From Williamsia muralis (GTDB taxonomy: Bacteria > Actinomycetota > Actinomycetes > Mycobacteriales > Mycobacteriaceae), in contig NZ_PEBD01000008.1 of NCBI RefSeq assembly GCF_002735905.1, positions 744,001-808,000 of the forward strand: 64,000 nucleotides of DNA, in the 5' to 3' direction. Below are positions 51,085 through 59,734 of this stretch, piece by piece. Numbering within the stretch: the first letter of the stretch is position 1; each line of letters starts with the position of its first letter. The position numbers and the translations under genes are program-made. Under the pieces are notes generated by a model, which did not search any database, was not told the DNA's origin, and saw only the letters and a program-made list of their open reading frames with translations.

Positions 51085-52269
51085 ATGAGCTACGAAGTCC
51101 TCGACAAGATCGTCGAGAGCGCCGACGAATTGCGCTCCGGCGCTGAGGAATCAGAGAAACTCGGACGCCTGTCCGATGACGTCGCCAAAGGGCTGAAGCG
51201 GTCCGGGATCATCCGCCTCCTGCAGCGCAAGAAGTACGACGGGTACGAAGCCCACCCGCGGGAGTTCTCCGAGACCGTCATGAAGACGGCGAGCATCTAC
51301 GGTTCGGCCGGCTGGGTTGGCGGCATCGTCGGGGTGCACCCCTGGCAGCTGGCCTTCGCCGACCCTAAGGTCCAGGACGAGGTGCTCGGCAGCGACTCCG
51401 ACACCTGGCAGGCGTCGCCGTACATGCCTGGTGGCGTCGCGATCCCGGTCGAGGGCGGGTACCGCATGACCGGCCGGTGGCAGTTCTCGTCGGGAACCGA
51501 CCATTGTGACTGGATCTTCCTGGGGGCCATGGTGGGTGGTGACGACGGCAAGCCCTTGATGCCGCCAACCGGACTGCACGTCATCCTGCCGCGGTCGGAC
51601 TACGAGATCGTCGACGACTCGTGGGACGTGGTCGGCCTGCGCGGGACCGGCAGCAAGGACATCGTGGTTACCGATGCCTTCATCCCGGACTACCGGGTGA
51701 TGAGGTCCCAGGAGGTCATCGACGGTACCGCGGCCAAGGAGTACGGCGTCACCGAGACCCTGTACAAGATGCCGTGGTCGACGATGTTCCCACTCGGAAT
51801 CACCTCGGCGACAATCGGTATCTGCGAGGGTGTCCTCGCCGCCGGGATCGACTACCAGCGCGCGCGAGTGAACGCCAACGGTACCAAGATCAAGGACGAC
51901 CCTTACGTATTGCACGCATTGGGTGAAGCCGCCGCGGAGATCGATGCGGCCCGGCAACAGCTGTTGAGCAACGTCGACCGGGTCTGGAACCTCGTCGATT
52001 CCGGGAGGGATGTCGACTTCGAGACCCGGGCAGCGGTGCGACGCAACCAGGTTCGTTCGGCATGGCGTGCCGTGCGGGCCGCCGATGACGTGTTCGATCG
52101 ATCCGGCGGGAACGCTCTTCGGATGGACAATCCGCTACAGCGTTTCTGGCGCGACGCCCACGCTGGTCTGCACCATGCGATTCATGTGACCAGCACGACG
52201 TATCACGCATCGGCGTTGTCGTCGCTCGGAGTCGAGGTCCCTGCCGGACCGCTTCGAGTATTGATCTGA
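51085..52269 (+). CDS. hsaA: 3-HSA hydroxylase oxygenase subunit HsaA
   Basis: A 394-residue flavin-dependent monooxygenase with acyl-CoA dehydrogenase fold. The substrate-side motif WQFSSGTDHCDWIFLGA and the C-terminal VTSTTYHASALSSLGV are typical of HsaA and other two-component phenol hydroxylases. It ortho-hydroxylates the 9,10-seco phenol 3-HSA with reduced flavin from HsaB (62583). A GGAG site precedes the ATG. It sits between kshA and hsaC in the same direction. Confidence 0.9.
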   Translation: MSYEVLDKIVESADELRSGAEESEKLGRLSDDVAKGLKRSGIIRLLQRKKYDGYEAHPREFSETVMKTASIYGSAGWVGGIVGVHPWQLAFADPKVQDEVLGSDSDTWQASPYMPGGVAIPVEGGYRMTGRWQFSSGTDHCDWIFLGAMVGGDDGKPLMPPTGLHVILPRSDYEIVDDSWDVVGLRGTGSKDIVVTDAFIPDYRVMRSQEVIDGTAAKEYGVTETLYKMPWSTMFPLGITSATIGICEGVLAAGIDYQRARVNANGTKIKDDPYVLHALGEAAAEIDAARQQLLSNVDRVWNLVDSGRDVDFETRAAVRRNQVRSAWRAVRAADDVFDRSGGNALRMDNPLQRFWRDAHAGLHHAIHVTSTTYHASALSSLGVEVPAGPLRVLI

Positions 52270-52295
52270 GCCGGACGAGTCGAGGACAGAACGTT

Positions 52296-53237
52296 ATGAC
52301 TGAGATCAAAGGCCTTGGGTACGTGCGGGTGTTCGCCACCGACATCGACCGCTGGCGGGAATTGGGATACGACGTACTGGGTTTCGCGCCCGGCTCTGGT
52401 CCTGAGAAGGACGCGTTGCACTTCCGGATGGACGAGCGGCCGTCGCGGATTACCGTCGAGCGCGCTGATGTCAACCGTGTCAGCGCGGTGGGTTGGGAGG
52501 TCCGTGACAATCTCTCCCTTCGGCGGTTGATGTCCACGCTCGACGCGGAGGGCATCGAGTACGCGCCGATGTCGCAAGACCTCTGTGACGCCCGCAGGAT
52601 CGAAGCCGGTATCTCGCTGAAGGATCCGGGCGGCACGCCGCTGGAGATGTTCCACGGGCCGGCTCTCGATCACAGCCCGGTGATCACGAAATACGGTCAG
52701 AAGTTCGTCACGGGTCAGCAGGGTCTGGGGCACGTGGTGATGCCGACCACGAACTTCGACGAGTCTTACCGCTTCTACACCGAGACTCTGGGATTCCTGC
52801 CGCGCGGCTCCTTCCGGATGTCGTCGCCTCCCGGGGCCGGCCCCCTGCGGATTCGCTTCCTCGGCATCAATCAGCGGCATCACAGCCTCGCGATAATGCC
52901 GAGCCTCGAGGGCCGCGACCCGGGTCTGATCCACGTCATGGTGGAGGTGGACGAACTCGACGCCGTTGGCCGCGCCTACGACCAGGTGATGTCGCGCGAC
53001 TTCCCGGTGTCTTCGACGCTCGGCCGGCACACCAACGACAAGATGGTGTCGTTCTACGTCCGCGTTCCAGGTGGCTGGGACATCGAATACGGCACCGGCG
53101 GCAAGCTGGTCGACGAAAGTTACTACACCGCAGAAGAAATTACCGCCGACAGCTACTGGGGGCATGAGTGGATGTGGGCGCGCGAGGCGAAAGCGGCGGC
53201 GCGCAGGGCGGCCCAGGACGAGGAAGTGGCATCGTGA
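52296..53237 (+). CDS. hsaC: 3,4-DHSA extradiol dioxygenase HsaC
   Basis: A 313-residue type I extradiol dioxygenase. The Fe(II) ligands are His146 (GLGHVV), His213 (LIHVMVEV) and Glu264 (WDIEYG). It meta-cleaves the catechol made by HsaAB, opening ring A. Two glyoxalase-like domains are present, the second catalytic. Its stop overlaps the BVMO start by four bases. Slightly longer than the usual 300 residues because of a charged C-terminal tail. Confidence 0.9.
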   Translation: MTEIKGLGYVRVFATDIDRWRELGYDVLGFAPGSGPEKDALHFRMDERPSRITVERADVNRVSAVGWEVRDNLSLRRLMSTLDAEGIEYAPMSQDLCDARRIEAGISLKDPGGTPLEMFHGPALDHSPVITKYGQKFVTGQQGLGHVVMPTTNFDESYRFYTETLGFLPRGSFRMSSPPGAGPLRIRFLGINQRHHSLAIMPSLEGRDPGLIHVMVEVDELDAVGRAYDQVMSRDFPVSSTLGRHTNDKMVSFYVRVPGGWDIEYGTGGKLVDESYYTAEEITADSYWGHEWMWAREAKAAARRAAQDEEVAS

Positions 53238-54835
53238 CGATCAGGGACTTCGATCACGATGTGGTGGTCATCGGCGCGGGACTCTCTGGTCTTTACGCGG
53301 TGTACAAGCTTCGCGCACAGGGCCTAGGCGTCCACGGGTTCGAGTCCGCCGAGGGTGTGGGCGGGACGTGGTATCACAATCGCTATCCGGGTGCGCGGTG
53401 CGACGTCGAAAGCATCGACTATTCGTACTCTTTCGACGATGACCTGCAGCAGGAGTGGACCTGGTCGGAACGATTCGCCACACAATCCGAGATCCTGGCG
53501 TACCTCGAACACGTCGCGGACCGGTTCGATCTGCGCAAGCACTACGACTTCCTGACCCGGGTGACCTCGACTGTCTACGACGAGGACACCGCCCGGTGGA
53601 CGATTTCCACCGACACCGGTGAGATCACGAAGGCGCGCTTCGTCGTCATGGCGACCGGGGTCTTGTCGGCGACCAACCGGCCCGACATCCCAGGACGAGA
53701 CCTCTTCGAAGGGGAGAACTACCACACCGGCGAATGGCCGCACCACGAAGTCGTTTTCACCGGCAAACGCGTCGGTGTCATCGGCACCGGGTCGTCGGGC
53801 ATCCAGTCGATCCCGGTGATCGCCGAGACGGCGAAGCAGGTGGTTGTCTTCCAGCGCAGCCCGAACTATTCGATCCCGGCCGGCAATCGGCCTCTGAGCG
53901 ACGACATGATCGCCGAGGTCAAGGCGAATTATGCGGAGCGCAGGCGTCTCTCGCGGGAGAGCGGCGGCGGTACGCCGAACGCCCCATGTCCGAAAGGCGC
54001 GATGGAGGTCGACGAGACCGAACGCAAGCGCGTCTACGACGAGTGGTGGCACCGCGGCGGATACCTGTTCGCCAAGGCGTTCCCCGACCAGACGATCAGC
54101 CGGGAAGCCAACGACACCGCCCGTGAGTACGTCGAGGCGAAGATCCGGGAGATCGTGGAGGATCCGGCCATTGCCGACCTGCTCATCCCCACCGACCACC
54201 CCATCGGAACCAAGCGGATCGTCACCGACAGCGGCTACTTCGAGACCTTCAATCGCGACAACGTGACCCTGGTGAACCTGCGTGCGACCCCGATCGACGA
54301 GATCACCGCCGGTGGGGTGCGCACGACCGAGCAGGAGTACCCGCTCGACATGCTCGTCTACGCCACCGGATTCGACGCAATGACCGGTTCGTTGTCGCGC
54401 ATCGACATTCGTGGACGGGCCGGGCGGACGATGGTCGAGGAGTGGTCGGCCGGCCCGCGCACCTACCTCGGGCTCGCCGTCAACGGTTTCCCGAACATGT
54501 TCTTGGTGACCGGTGCCGGAAGTCCGAGTGTGCTGGCCAACATGGTGCTCGGCGCCGAGCAACACATTGACTGGATAGCAGCGTGTATCGCCCATGTCGA
54601 CGGACACAACGCGGCGACGATCGAGGCGGAGAAAGAAGCCGTCGACAGCTGGGTCGCCGAGTGCAACGCCAAAGCTGCCGGGACGCTCTTCCCCACCGCG
54701 AACTCGTGGTACATGGGCGCGAACATCAAGGGCAAGCCCCGCGTGTTCATGCCCTATATCGGTGGATTCGGGAACTACGGGAAGATCTGCGCCGAAGTCG
54801 CGGAGGCCGGCTACAAGGGCTTCGTGATCTCGTGA
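53234..54835 (+). CDS. Baeyer-Villiger monooxygenase 1
   Basis: A 533-residue type I BVMO. It has GAGLSG at the first Rossmann fold, the BVMO fingerprint FEGENYHTGEWP (residues 158-169) and the second Rossmann GTGSSG. It inserts one oxygen next to a ketone with NADPH and FAD. The length and motifs fit the cyclohexanone/steroid monooxygenase group. The GTG at 53234 overlaps the hsaC stop (GTGA). It is followed 18 bases later by an esterase and then an SDR. That order suggests conversion of a 20-ketone side chain to an ester, cleavage to an alcohol and oxidation to a ketone, as the Rhodococcus steroid monooxygenase pathway does for progesterone. This role is inferred. Confidence 0.88.
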   Translation: MTIRDFDHDVVVIGAGLSGLYAVYKLRAQGLGVHGFESAEGVGGTWYHNRYPGARCDVESIDYSYSFDDDLQQEWTWSERFATQSEILAYLEHVADRFDLRKHYDFLTRVTSTVYDEDTARWTISTDTGEITKARFVVMATGVLSATNRPDIPGRDLFEGENYHTGEWPHHEVVFTGKRVGVIGTGSSGIQSIPVIAETAKQVVVFQRSPNYSIPAGNRPLSDDMIAEVKANYAERRRLSRESGGGTPNAPCPKGAMEVDETERKRVYDEWWHRGGYLFAKAFPDQTISREANDTAREYVEAKIREIVEDPAIADLLIPTDHPIGTKRIVTDSGYFETFNRDNVTLVNLRATPIDEITAGGVRTTEQEYPLDMLVYATGFDAMTGSLSRIDIRGRAGRTMVEEWSAGPRTYLGLAVNGFPNMFLVTGAGSPSVLANMVLGAEQHIDWIAACIAHVDGHNAATIEAEKEAVDSWVAECNAKAAGTLFPTANSWYMGANIKGKPRVFMPYIGGFGNYGKICAEVAEAGYKGFVIS

Positions 54836-54853
54836 GAAGCGAGGTTTCGCAGC

Positions 54854-55816
54854 ATGTCTGAACGCAGGACTGACCTACACCCCGACGTCGAGGCAATGTT
54901 GTCGGCGCTGGAGGCCGGGTTCCCGGACGTGACCGAGCATGATCCCGCCGAACTGCGTGCGATCATCGTGTCCCGGCGGGCACCCTTGTCACGCCAACCC
55001 GACATGGCGGTCACCCGTGACCTCGAGATCGACGGGCCCGATGGTGGCCGTCTCCGATTGCGAATGTACGTACCGCACGGTCATTCCGACGATCGTGAAG
55101 GTGATGCCCATCCGGTTGTGGTGTTCGCGCACGGCGGCGGCTTCGTGTTCTGCGATCTCGACAGTCATGACGAGTTCTGCCGGACGATGGCGGCCGAGGT
55201 CGGCGCCGTCGTGGTGTCTGTCGATTACCGGCTGGCGCCGGAGAATCCCGCGCCGGCGGCGATGGAGGACATGTACCGGGCCATCTGTTGGACGGCCGAG
55301 AACATCGCCGGCTACGGGGGCGACCCCGCCCGGATCGCTGTCGCCGGCGACAGCGCCGGCGGCAACCTCGCCGCTACCGCGAGCATCGCCGCGCGCGACC
55401 GTGGCGGCCCGGCCATCGTCGCCCAGGTCCTGCTCTACCCGGTCATCGACGACGACCTCGAGACCGAGTCGTATCGGCGCTACGGAGTCGGTTACTACAA
55501 CAGCACGAAGGCGATGCAATGGTACTGGAATCAGTACGCGCCGAATGGGCGTGACAGCGCCCGGATCATTCCCACGCGCGCGGCGTCGCTCGCCGGGCTA
55601 CCGGCGGCGGTGGTGGCGACCGCCGAACTCGACCCGCCGTGCTCGGCCGGTGAAGACTACGCGCGCCGCCTACGCGAGGCCGGTGTCCCGGTCATCGAGC
55701 ACCGCTTCAGCGGATTGTTCCACGGATTCTTGACCTTTCCACAGTTGTCCCTGACACCCCCTGCGCGAGAGAAGGTCTGGCAGATGATGCGCGACGTCCT
55801 CGCGTCGACAGAGTGA
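54854..55816 (+). CDS. HSL-family alpha/beta hydrolase (esterase) next to BVMO 1
   Basis: A 320-residue esterase of the hormone-sensitive lipase family. The oxyanion motif AHGGGF is near 92, the elbow GDSAGGN near 163 and the catalytic His in GLFHGFLTF near 295. It has no signal peptide. By its place right after BVMO 1 it probably hydrolyses the ester produced by that enzyme. A related esterase is at 35356. The proposed substrate (a steroid ester) is inference. Confidence 0.86.
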   Translation: MSERRTDLHPDVEAMLSALEAGFPDVTEHDPAELRAIIVSRRAPLSRQPDMAVTRDLEIDGPDGGRLRLRMYVPHGHSDDREGDAHPVVVFAHGGGFVFCDLDSHDEFCRTMAAEVGAVVVSVDYRLAPENPAPAAMEDMYRAICWTAENIAGYGGDPARIAVAGDSAGGNLAATASIAARDRGGPAIVAQVLLYPVIDDDLETESYRRYGVGYYNSTKAMQWYWNQYAPNGRDSARIIPTRAASLAGLPAAVVATAELDPPCSAGEDYARRLREAGVPVIEHRFSGLFHGFLTFPQLSLTPPAREKVWQMMRDVLASTE

Positions 55817-55824
55817 ATCCGCCC

Positions 55825-55839
55825 TCCCATTGAGTGGAC
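55825..55839. promoter_or_regulatory. TCCC-GGGA palindrome site d
   Basis: TCCCATTGAGTGGAC matches 13 of 15 consensus positions, 82 bases before the SDR start at 55921. Confidence 0.45.
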
Positions 55840-55920
55840 CGGTATGGCCCGCAGCCGGGACGGCAGGCCGAGCATAGGGCGAGATGTGAAGTCGAACACA
55901 GAGAGTGCGTAGAGGTGGTC

Positions 55921-56823
55921 ATGACACAAGAGTTGGCGGGCCGACGGTTGGCCGGCAAGGTCGCCCTGGTCACCGGCAGCAGTCGCGGCATCGGCCGCGG
56001 GATCGCTCGCCGGCTGGCGTCGGAGGGTGCGACGGTGGTAGTCACAGCGCGGTCGACGAAGCCGTCGACGTCGGTGCGCAACGGTGAGAATCACGTGCTC
56101 GCGGGGTCACTGGCCGAAACCGTCCAGGCGATCGAGGAAGCGGGCGGCACCGCCATCGCGATCCCGGCCGACCTGGAAAACCCGGTTGACCGTGAGCGCC
56201 TCGTTGATGCCGCATCAGAGGCGGCCGGCGGCATCGACATCCTGGTGAACAATGCGGGGTTCGCCGACTACAGCAGCGTCGAGGGCATGAGCGAGAAGAC
56301 TTTCGACCGCACCGTCGAGCACTACCTGAAAGTCCCTTTCCTGCTCTCGCAGAGAGTGATCCCGCTCATGCGGAAGAACGGCGCCGGCTGGATCGTCAAC
56401 ATCGGGTCGTCCACCGGGATGAGCCCGATTCGACCTTTCCGCGAGTACAACAAAACCTCCGGCGACGTCATATACGCGGCGACGAAGGCGGCGCAGCACC
56501 GGTTCACCCAGGGGCTCGCCGCGGAACTGCTCGACGACAACATCGCGGTCAACGCGGTCGGTCCGTCGACCGCCATCCGGACGCCCGGTGCGGCGGCACT
56601 GCTGCCCGAGGGTTACGAAACCGAGCCCGTCGAGTACCTCGCCCAAACGGTACTGGAGATGTGTACGGCACCTGCAGCGGAACGAACCGGGTTGATCGCG
56701 TTCAGCCTCCACTACCCGTGGGCGACCGAGACTGTGGTCCGAACGCTGGACGGGCGCGACGAGTTGCCGCGCCGGGAGCCGCCGTCGTGGAGCAATCCCA
56801 ACATCCGCCCCGCCGGGCTCTGA
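55921..56823 (+). CDS. Short-chain dehydrogenase
   Basis: A 300-residue SDR with TGSSRGIG, NNAG near 104, and YAATK as the Tyr-x3-Lys after an insertion (FREYNKTSGD). The C-terminal tail of about 30 residues past the usual end ends in NIRPAGL. It follows the BVMO/esterase pair, so an alcohol to ketone step on the released steroid is a reasonable guess. The ATG at 55921 is chosen; the frame extends to 55834. The next gene is 20 bases away. Confidence 0.8.
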   Translation: MTQELAGRRLAGKVALVTGSSRGIGRGIARRLASEGATVVVTARSTKPSTSVRNGENHVLAGSLAETVQAIEEAGGTAIAIPADLENPVDRERLVDAASEAAGGIDILVNNAGFADYSSVEGMSEKTFDRTVEHYLKVPFLLSQRVIPLMRKNGAGWIVNIGSSTGMSPIRPFREYNKTSGDVIYAATKAAQHRFTQGLAAELLDDNIAVNAVGPSTAIRTPGAAALLPEGYETEPVEYLAQTVLEMCTAPAAERTGLIAFSLHYPWATETVVRTLDGRDELPRREPPSWSNPNIRPAGL

Positions 56824-56843
56824 CAAAAGGAGTGAGCACAACG

Positions 56844-57728
56844 ATGGGTGCTGTTGCACAACAGCGGTTCTCGACCGGTACGGCGGTGGTCACCGGCGCG
56901 GCCGCGGGCATCGGGGAGGGACTTGCGCGCCGGCTGGCATCTCTCGGAATGACGGTCGTGGTCGCCGACATCGACGCCGACCGCGCTGCCGCGGTCGCGG
57001 CCGACATCTCCTCGGGAGGGGGGCGGGCCGAAGGGCAGGGCGTCGACGTCGGCCGCCCCGACGAGGTCGAGGCGCTGACCGAGTCGGTGTTCGACCGGCA
57101 CGGCAGCGTCGAACTGTTGATCAACAACGCGGGAATCGAATCGGCGGGTCTGCTCTGGGAGATCGACGATGCACGGTGGCGACGTCTCATGCAGATCAAC
57201 GTCGACGGGGTGTTCTATTGCCTCCGATCCTTTGTGCCGCGGATGATCGCGGCGGGATCACCGGCGTGCATCGCGAACATGTCTTCGGTCGGCGGGCTGA
57301 ATGCGGTTGCGGTGCAGGGCCCCTACATCGTCAGCAAGCATGCGGTACTCGCGATGACCGAGTGTCTTCACCAGGATCTCTCGATCGTCGGCGCTCCGAT
57401 CCAGGTCAGCGCGATCATCCCGCACTCGGTCCGCAGTCAGATCTTCCTCGCTGCCCAGCGGGAGGCGCCGACCGACAACCCCACCGCCAACGCGGTGTTC
57501 GACGCCATGCAGCGAGACAACGAGACCAAGGGCCTCGACCCGCTCGATGCCGCCGAGCACATGATTGAGCAGATCGCCAAGGGCGAATTCTGGATTCACT
57601 CCGACGACGAGATGTGCACGGCTGCGGCGCAGCGTCGTGGTCGCCAGCTCCTCGACCTACTCCCACCCCCAGACCCACGAGACATGCTCACCCGAATGGG
57701 TGTGCCTCTCCCGGAAGGCAAACCATGA
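56844..57728 (+). CDS. Short-chain dehydrogenase
   Basis: A 294-residue SDR: TGAAAGIG, NNAG near 94, Ser in ANMSSVGG and YIVSK. A long C-terminal part (about 240-294) follows the core. An AAAAGGAG site lies about 17 bases upstream of the ATG. Its stop overlaps the next start by four bases (ATGA), so it is coupled to BVMO 2. It may supply the ketone for that enzyme. Substrate unknown. Confidence 0.8.
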   Translation: MGAVAQQRFSTGTAVVTGAAAGIGEGLARRLASLGMTVVVADIDADRAAAVAADISSGGGRAEGQGVDVGRPDEVEALTESVFDRHGSVELLINNAGIESAGLLWEIDDARWRRLMQINVDGVFYCLRSFVPRMIAAGSPACIANMSSVGGLNAVAVQGPYIVSKHAVLAMTECLHQDLSIVGAPIQVSAIIPHSVRSQIFLAAQREAPTDNPTANAVFDAMQRDNETKGLDPLDAAEHMIEQIAKGEFWIHSDDEMCTAAAQRRGRQLLDLLPPPDPRDMLTRMGVPLPEGKP

Positions 57729-59734
57729 CCGAGACCACCTCCGCCGGAATGTCACTCGACGGAATCGAACCCGACGGGTCCCGAATCGATCCGGATGCGC
57801 TTCGTGACGTGCTCGCGGAGTGTGACCCCGCGCCGTTGCTCATGTCACTCGTGCACCTGACCGGCGATACCAACCTTCTCGGCGAGTTCGGCTCGCGACT
57901 CGAGTACTCCCGTCCCGGAACGCATTACGGGACACCGTCGCCGAACGCCCTGCCGGCCGGTCAGTATCCACAGGACGTGGCCGACGACATTCGGGCCCGG
58001 GCCCACGAAATACTCACCGGCCCCGATCTCGCGACGCAGCTCGATGTGCCCGCGCCCGACCTGTTCGCCGCGATGGCCCGAGTGGCCACCTCCCAGGAGG
58101 TCGACGAGGAGTTCATCCCCCTCCTGCGCGAACAGGCAGGGTTCGTCACCGACGAGCGGCACGTGCCGGTGACCGTGACGCCGCCGACCGACTTCGAGGT
58201 GATCGTCGTCGGTGCCGGGATCACCGGTATCAACGCCGCGATCAAGTTGGGTGAGGCGGGCTTCTCCTACACGGTCTTCGAATCCCGTGACGAGATCGGT
58301 GGCACCTGGACACGCAACACCTATCCTGGCGCCGCAGTCGACACACCGAGCCACTACTACTCGTACTCCTTCGAGCTGAATGCGAACTGGTCCCGGTACT
58401 ACCCGACCGGACCGGAGTACCAGCAATATCTGCTCGACGTGGTCGAGAAGCACCGGCTACGCGAGCACATCCGGCTGAAGACCTGGGTCCAGTCGATGAC
58501 GTGGTCCGAGGAGGACCAGATCTGGGAGGTCGTGACCCGCGACCGCGCCGGTCTCATGGAGCATCACCGGGCGAAGGCAGTCATCTCGGCGCTGGGAATG
58601 CTGAACACGGCCAACGTCCCCGCCGTTCCCGGTCTCGACACCTTCGGTGGACGCGTCATTCACACCGCCGAGTGGGACGCGGGCCTGAATGTCACCGGCA
58701 AGCGCGTCATCGTGCTCGGCACCGGTTGCACGTCGGTGCAGGTCGTCGCCAGCATCGTCGACAGGGTGTCGGCCCTCGACGTGGTCGTCCGCACCCCGCA
58801 CTGGATCGTCCCGGAGCGTACCGTCGTCCACGACGTGCCCGCCGGACAGCGCTGGGCGCTGGAACACCTCCCGTTCTACAACCAGTGGTTCCGTCTGCGC
58901 TCCTACTGGTTCGCCTCGGACAACCTCTACCGACTGCCGCGGGTCGACCCCGAGTGGGCAGCGACCCACTTCTCCGCATCCGTGGAGAACGACATGGTTT
59001 TGAAGAACGCCCAGAAGTACCTGCAGGACAGCTTCCCGGATCGTCCCGATCTCATCGAGAAGCTGACACCGGACTTCCGGCCCTACGCCAAACGGATCGT
59101 CAAGGATCCCGGTTTCTACGCCGCACTGACACGGGACCATGTTTCGCTGCACCGCGCCTCGTTCGAGCGGGTGACCCCCGAGGGGGTGCACACCACTACG
59201 GGCGAGTTCATCCCGGCCGACGTGATCGTCCTGGCCACCGGTTTCACGCTCGATTTCACGACGAAGATCGACATCGTCGGGCGACACGGTAAGAAGCTGG
59301 CCGACGTGTGGAAGGGCGGCGAGGACCCGCGCGCGTACAAGGGCGTTCAGGTGACTGGCTTCCCGAACCTGTTCGTGACCTCTGGCCCGAACTCGGCACC
59401 GAACCACGGTGCGGGACACAACATCACGAGCGAAGAACAAGTCCACTACGTGGTGGAGTGCCTGCAGTACCTCCTAGAACACGGCTACGCCTCCATGGAT
59501 GTGCGGCAGGACGTGCTCGACGACTACAACGCGGAGGTCGACAAGGCCCTCGACGAGACGGTCTGGGTCCACACCGGTGGGCCGGTCAACAGCTACTACC
59601 GCAACAGCAGTGGACGGGCCATCGTTCCGTGCCCGTGGCGCCTCGTCGACTACTGGACCATGATGCGCGAACCCAACCCCGCGGACATGACGTTCGTGGC
59701 CGCCGCCGTCGCCGCAGCGGAAGCGGTCCGATGA
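57725..59734 (+). CDS. Baeyer-Villiger monooxygenase 2 with N-terminal extension
   Basis: A 669-residue BVMO. About 150 residues precede the first Rossmann fold (VIVVGAGITGINAA); this helical extension is found in large-ring and steroid-active BVMOs. The fingerprint FGGRVIHTAEWD is complete and the second Rossmann GTGCTS is present. It probably converts a cyclic ketone, possibly a D-ring or opened-ring ketone, to a lactone or ester. The two SMP-30 proteins elsewhere could hydrolyse such a lactone. The stop overlaps the KstD start (ATGA). Confidence 0.88.
   Translation: MTETTSAGMSLDGIEPDGSRIDPDALRDVLAECDPAPLLMSLVHLTGDTNLLGEFGSRLEYSRPGTHYGTPSPNALPAGQYPQDVADDIRARAHEILTGPDLATQLDVPAPDLFAAMARVATSQEVDEEFIPLLREQAGFVTDERHVPVTVTPPTDFEVIVVGAGITGINAAIKLGEAGFSYTVFESRDEIGGTWTRNTYPGAAVDTPSHYYSYSFELNANWSRYYPTGPEYQQYLLDVVEKHRLREHIRLKTWVQSMTWSEEDQIWEVVTRDRAGLMEHHRAKAVISALGMLNTANVPAVPGLDTFGGRVIHTAEWDAGLNVTGKRVIVLGTGCTSVQVVASIVDRVSALDVVVRTPHWIVPERTVVHDVPAGQRWALEHLPFYNQWFRLRSYWFASDNLYRLPRVDPEWAATHFSASVENDMVLKNAQKYLQDSFPDRPDLIEKLTPDFRPYAKRIVKDPGFYAALTRDHVSLHRASFERVTPEGVHTTTGEFIPADVIVLATGFTLDFTTKIDIVGRHGKKLADVWKGGEDPRAYKGVQVTGFPNLFVTSGPNSAPNHGAGHNITSEEQVHYVVECLQYLLEHGYASMDVRQDVLDDYNAEVDKALDETVWVHTGGPVNSYYRNSSGRAIVPCPWRLVDYWTMMREPNPADMTFVAAAVAAAEAVR

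Noticed and set aside
53324-54607. A 427-codon minus-strand frame over BVMO 1
   Set aside because: It is the antisense shadow of a clear BVMO gene with no known motif.
58457-59446. A 329-codon minus-strand frame over BVMO 2
   Set aside because: Antisense shadow; high Val/Arg/Asp composition is typical of a reverse frame in high-GC genes.
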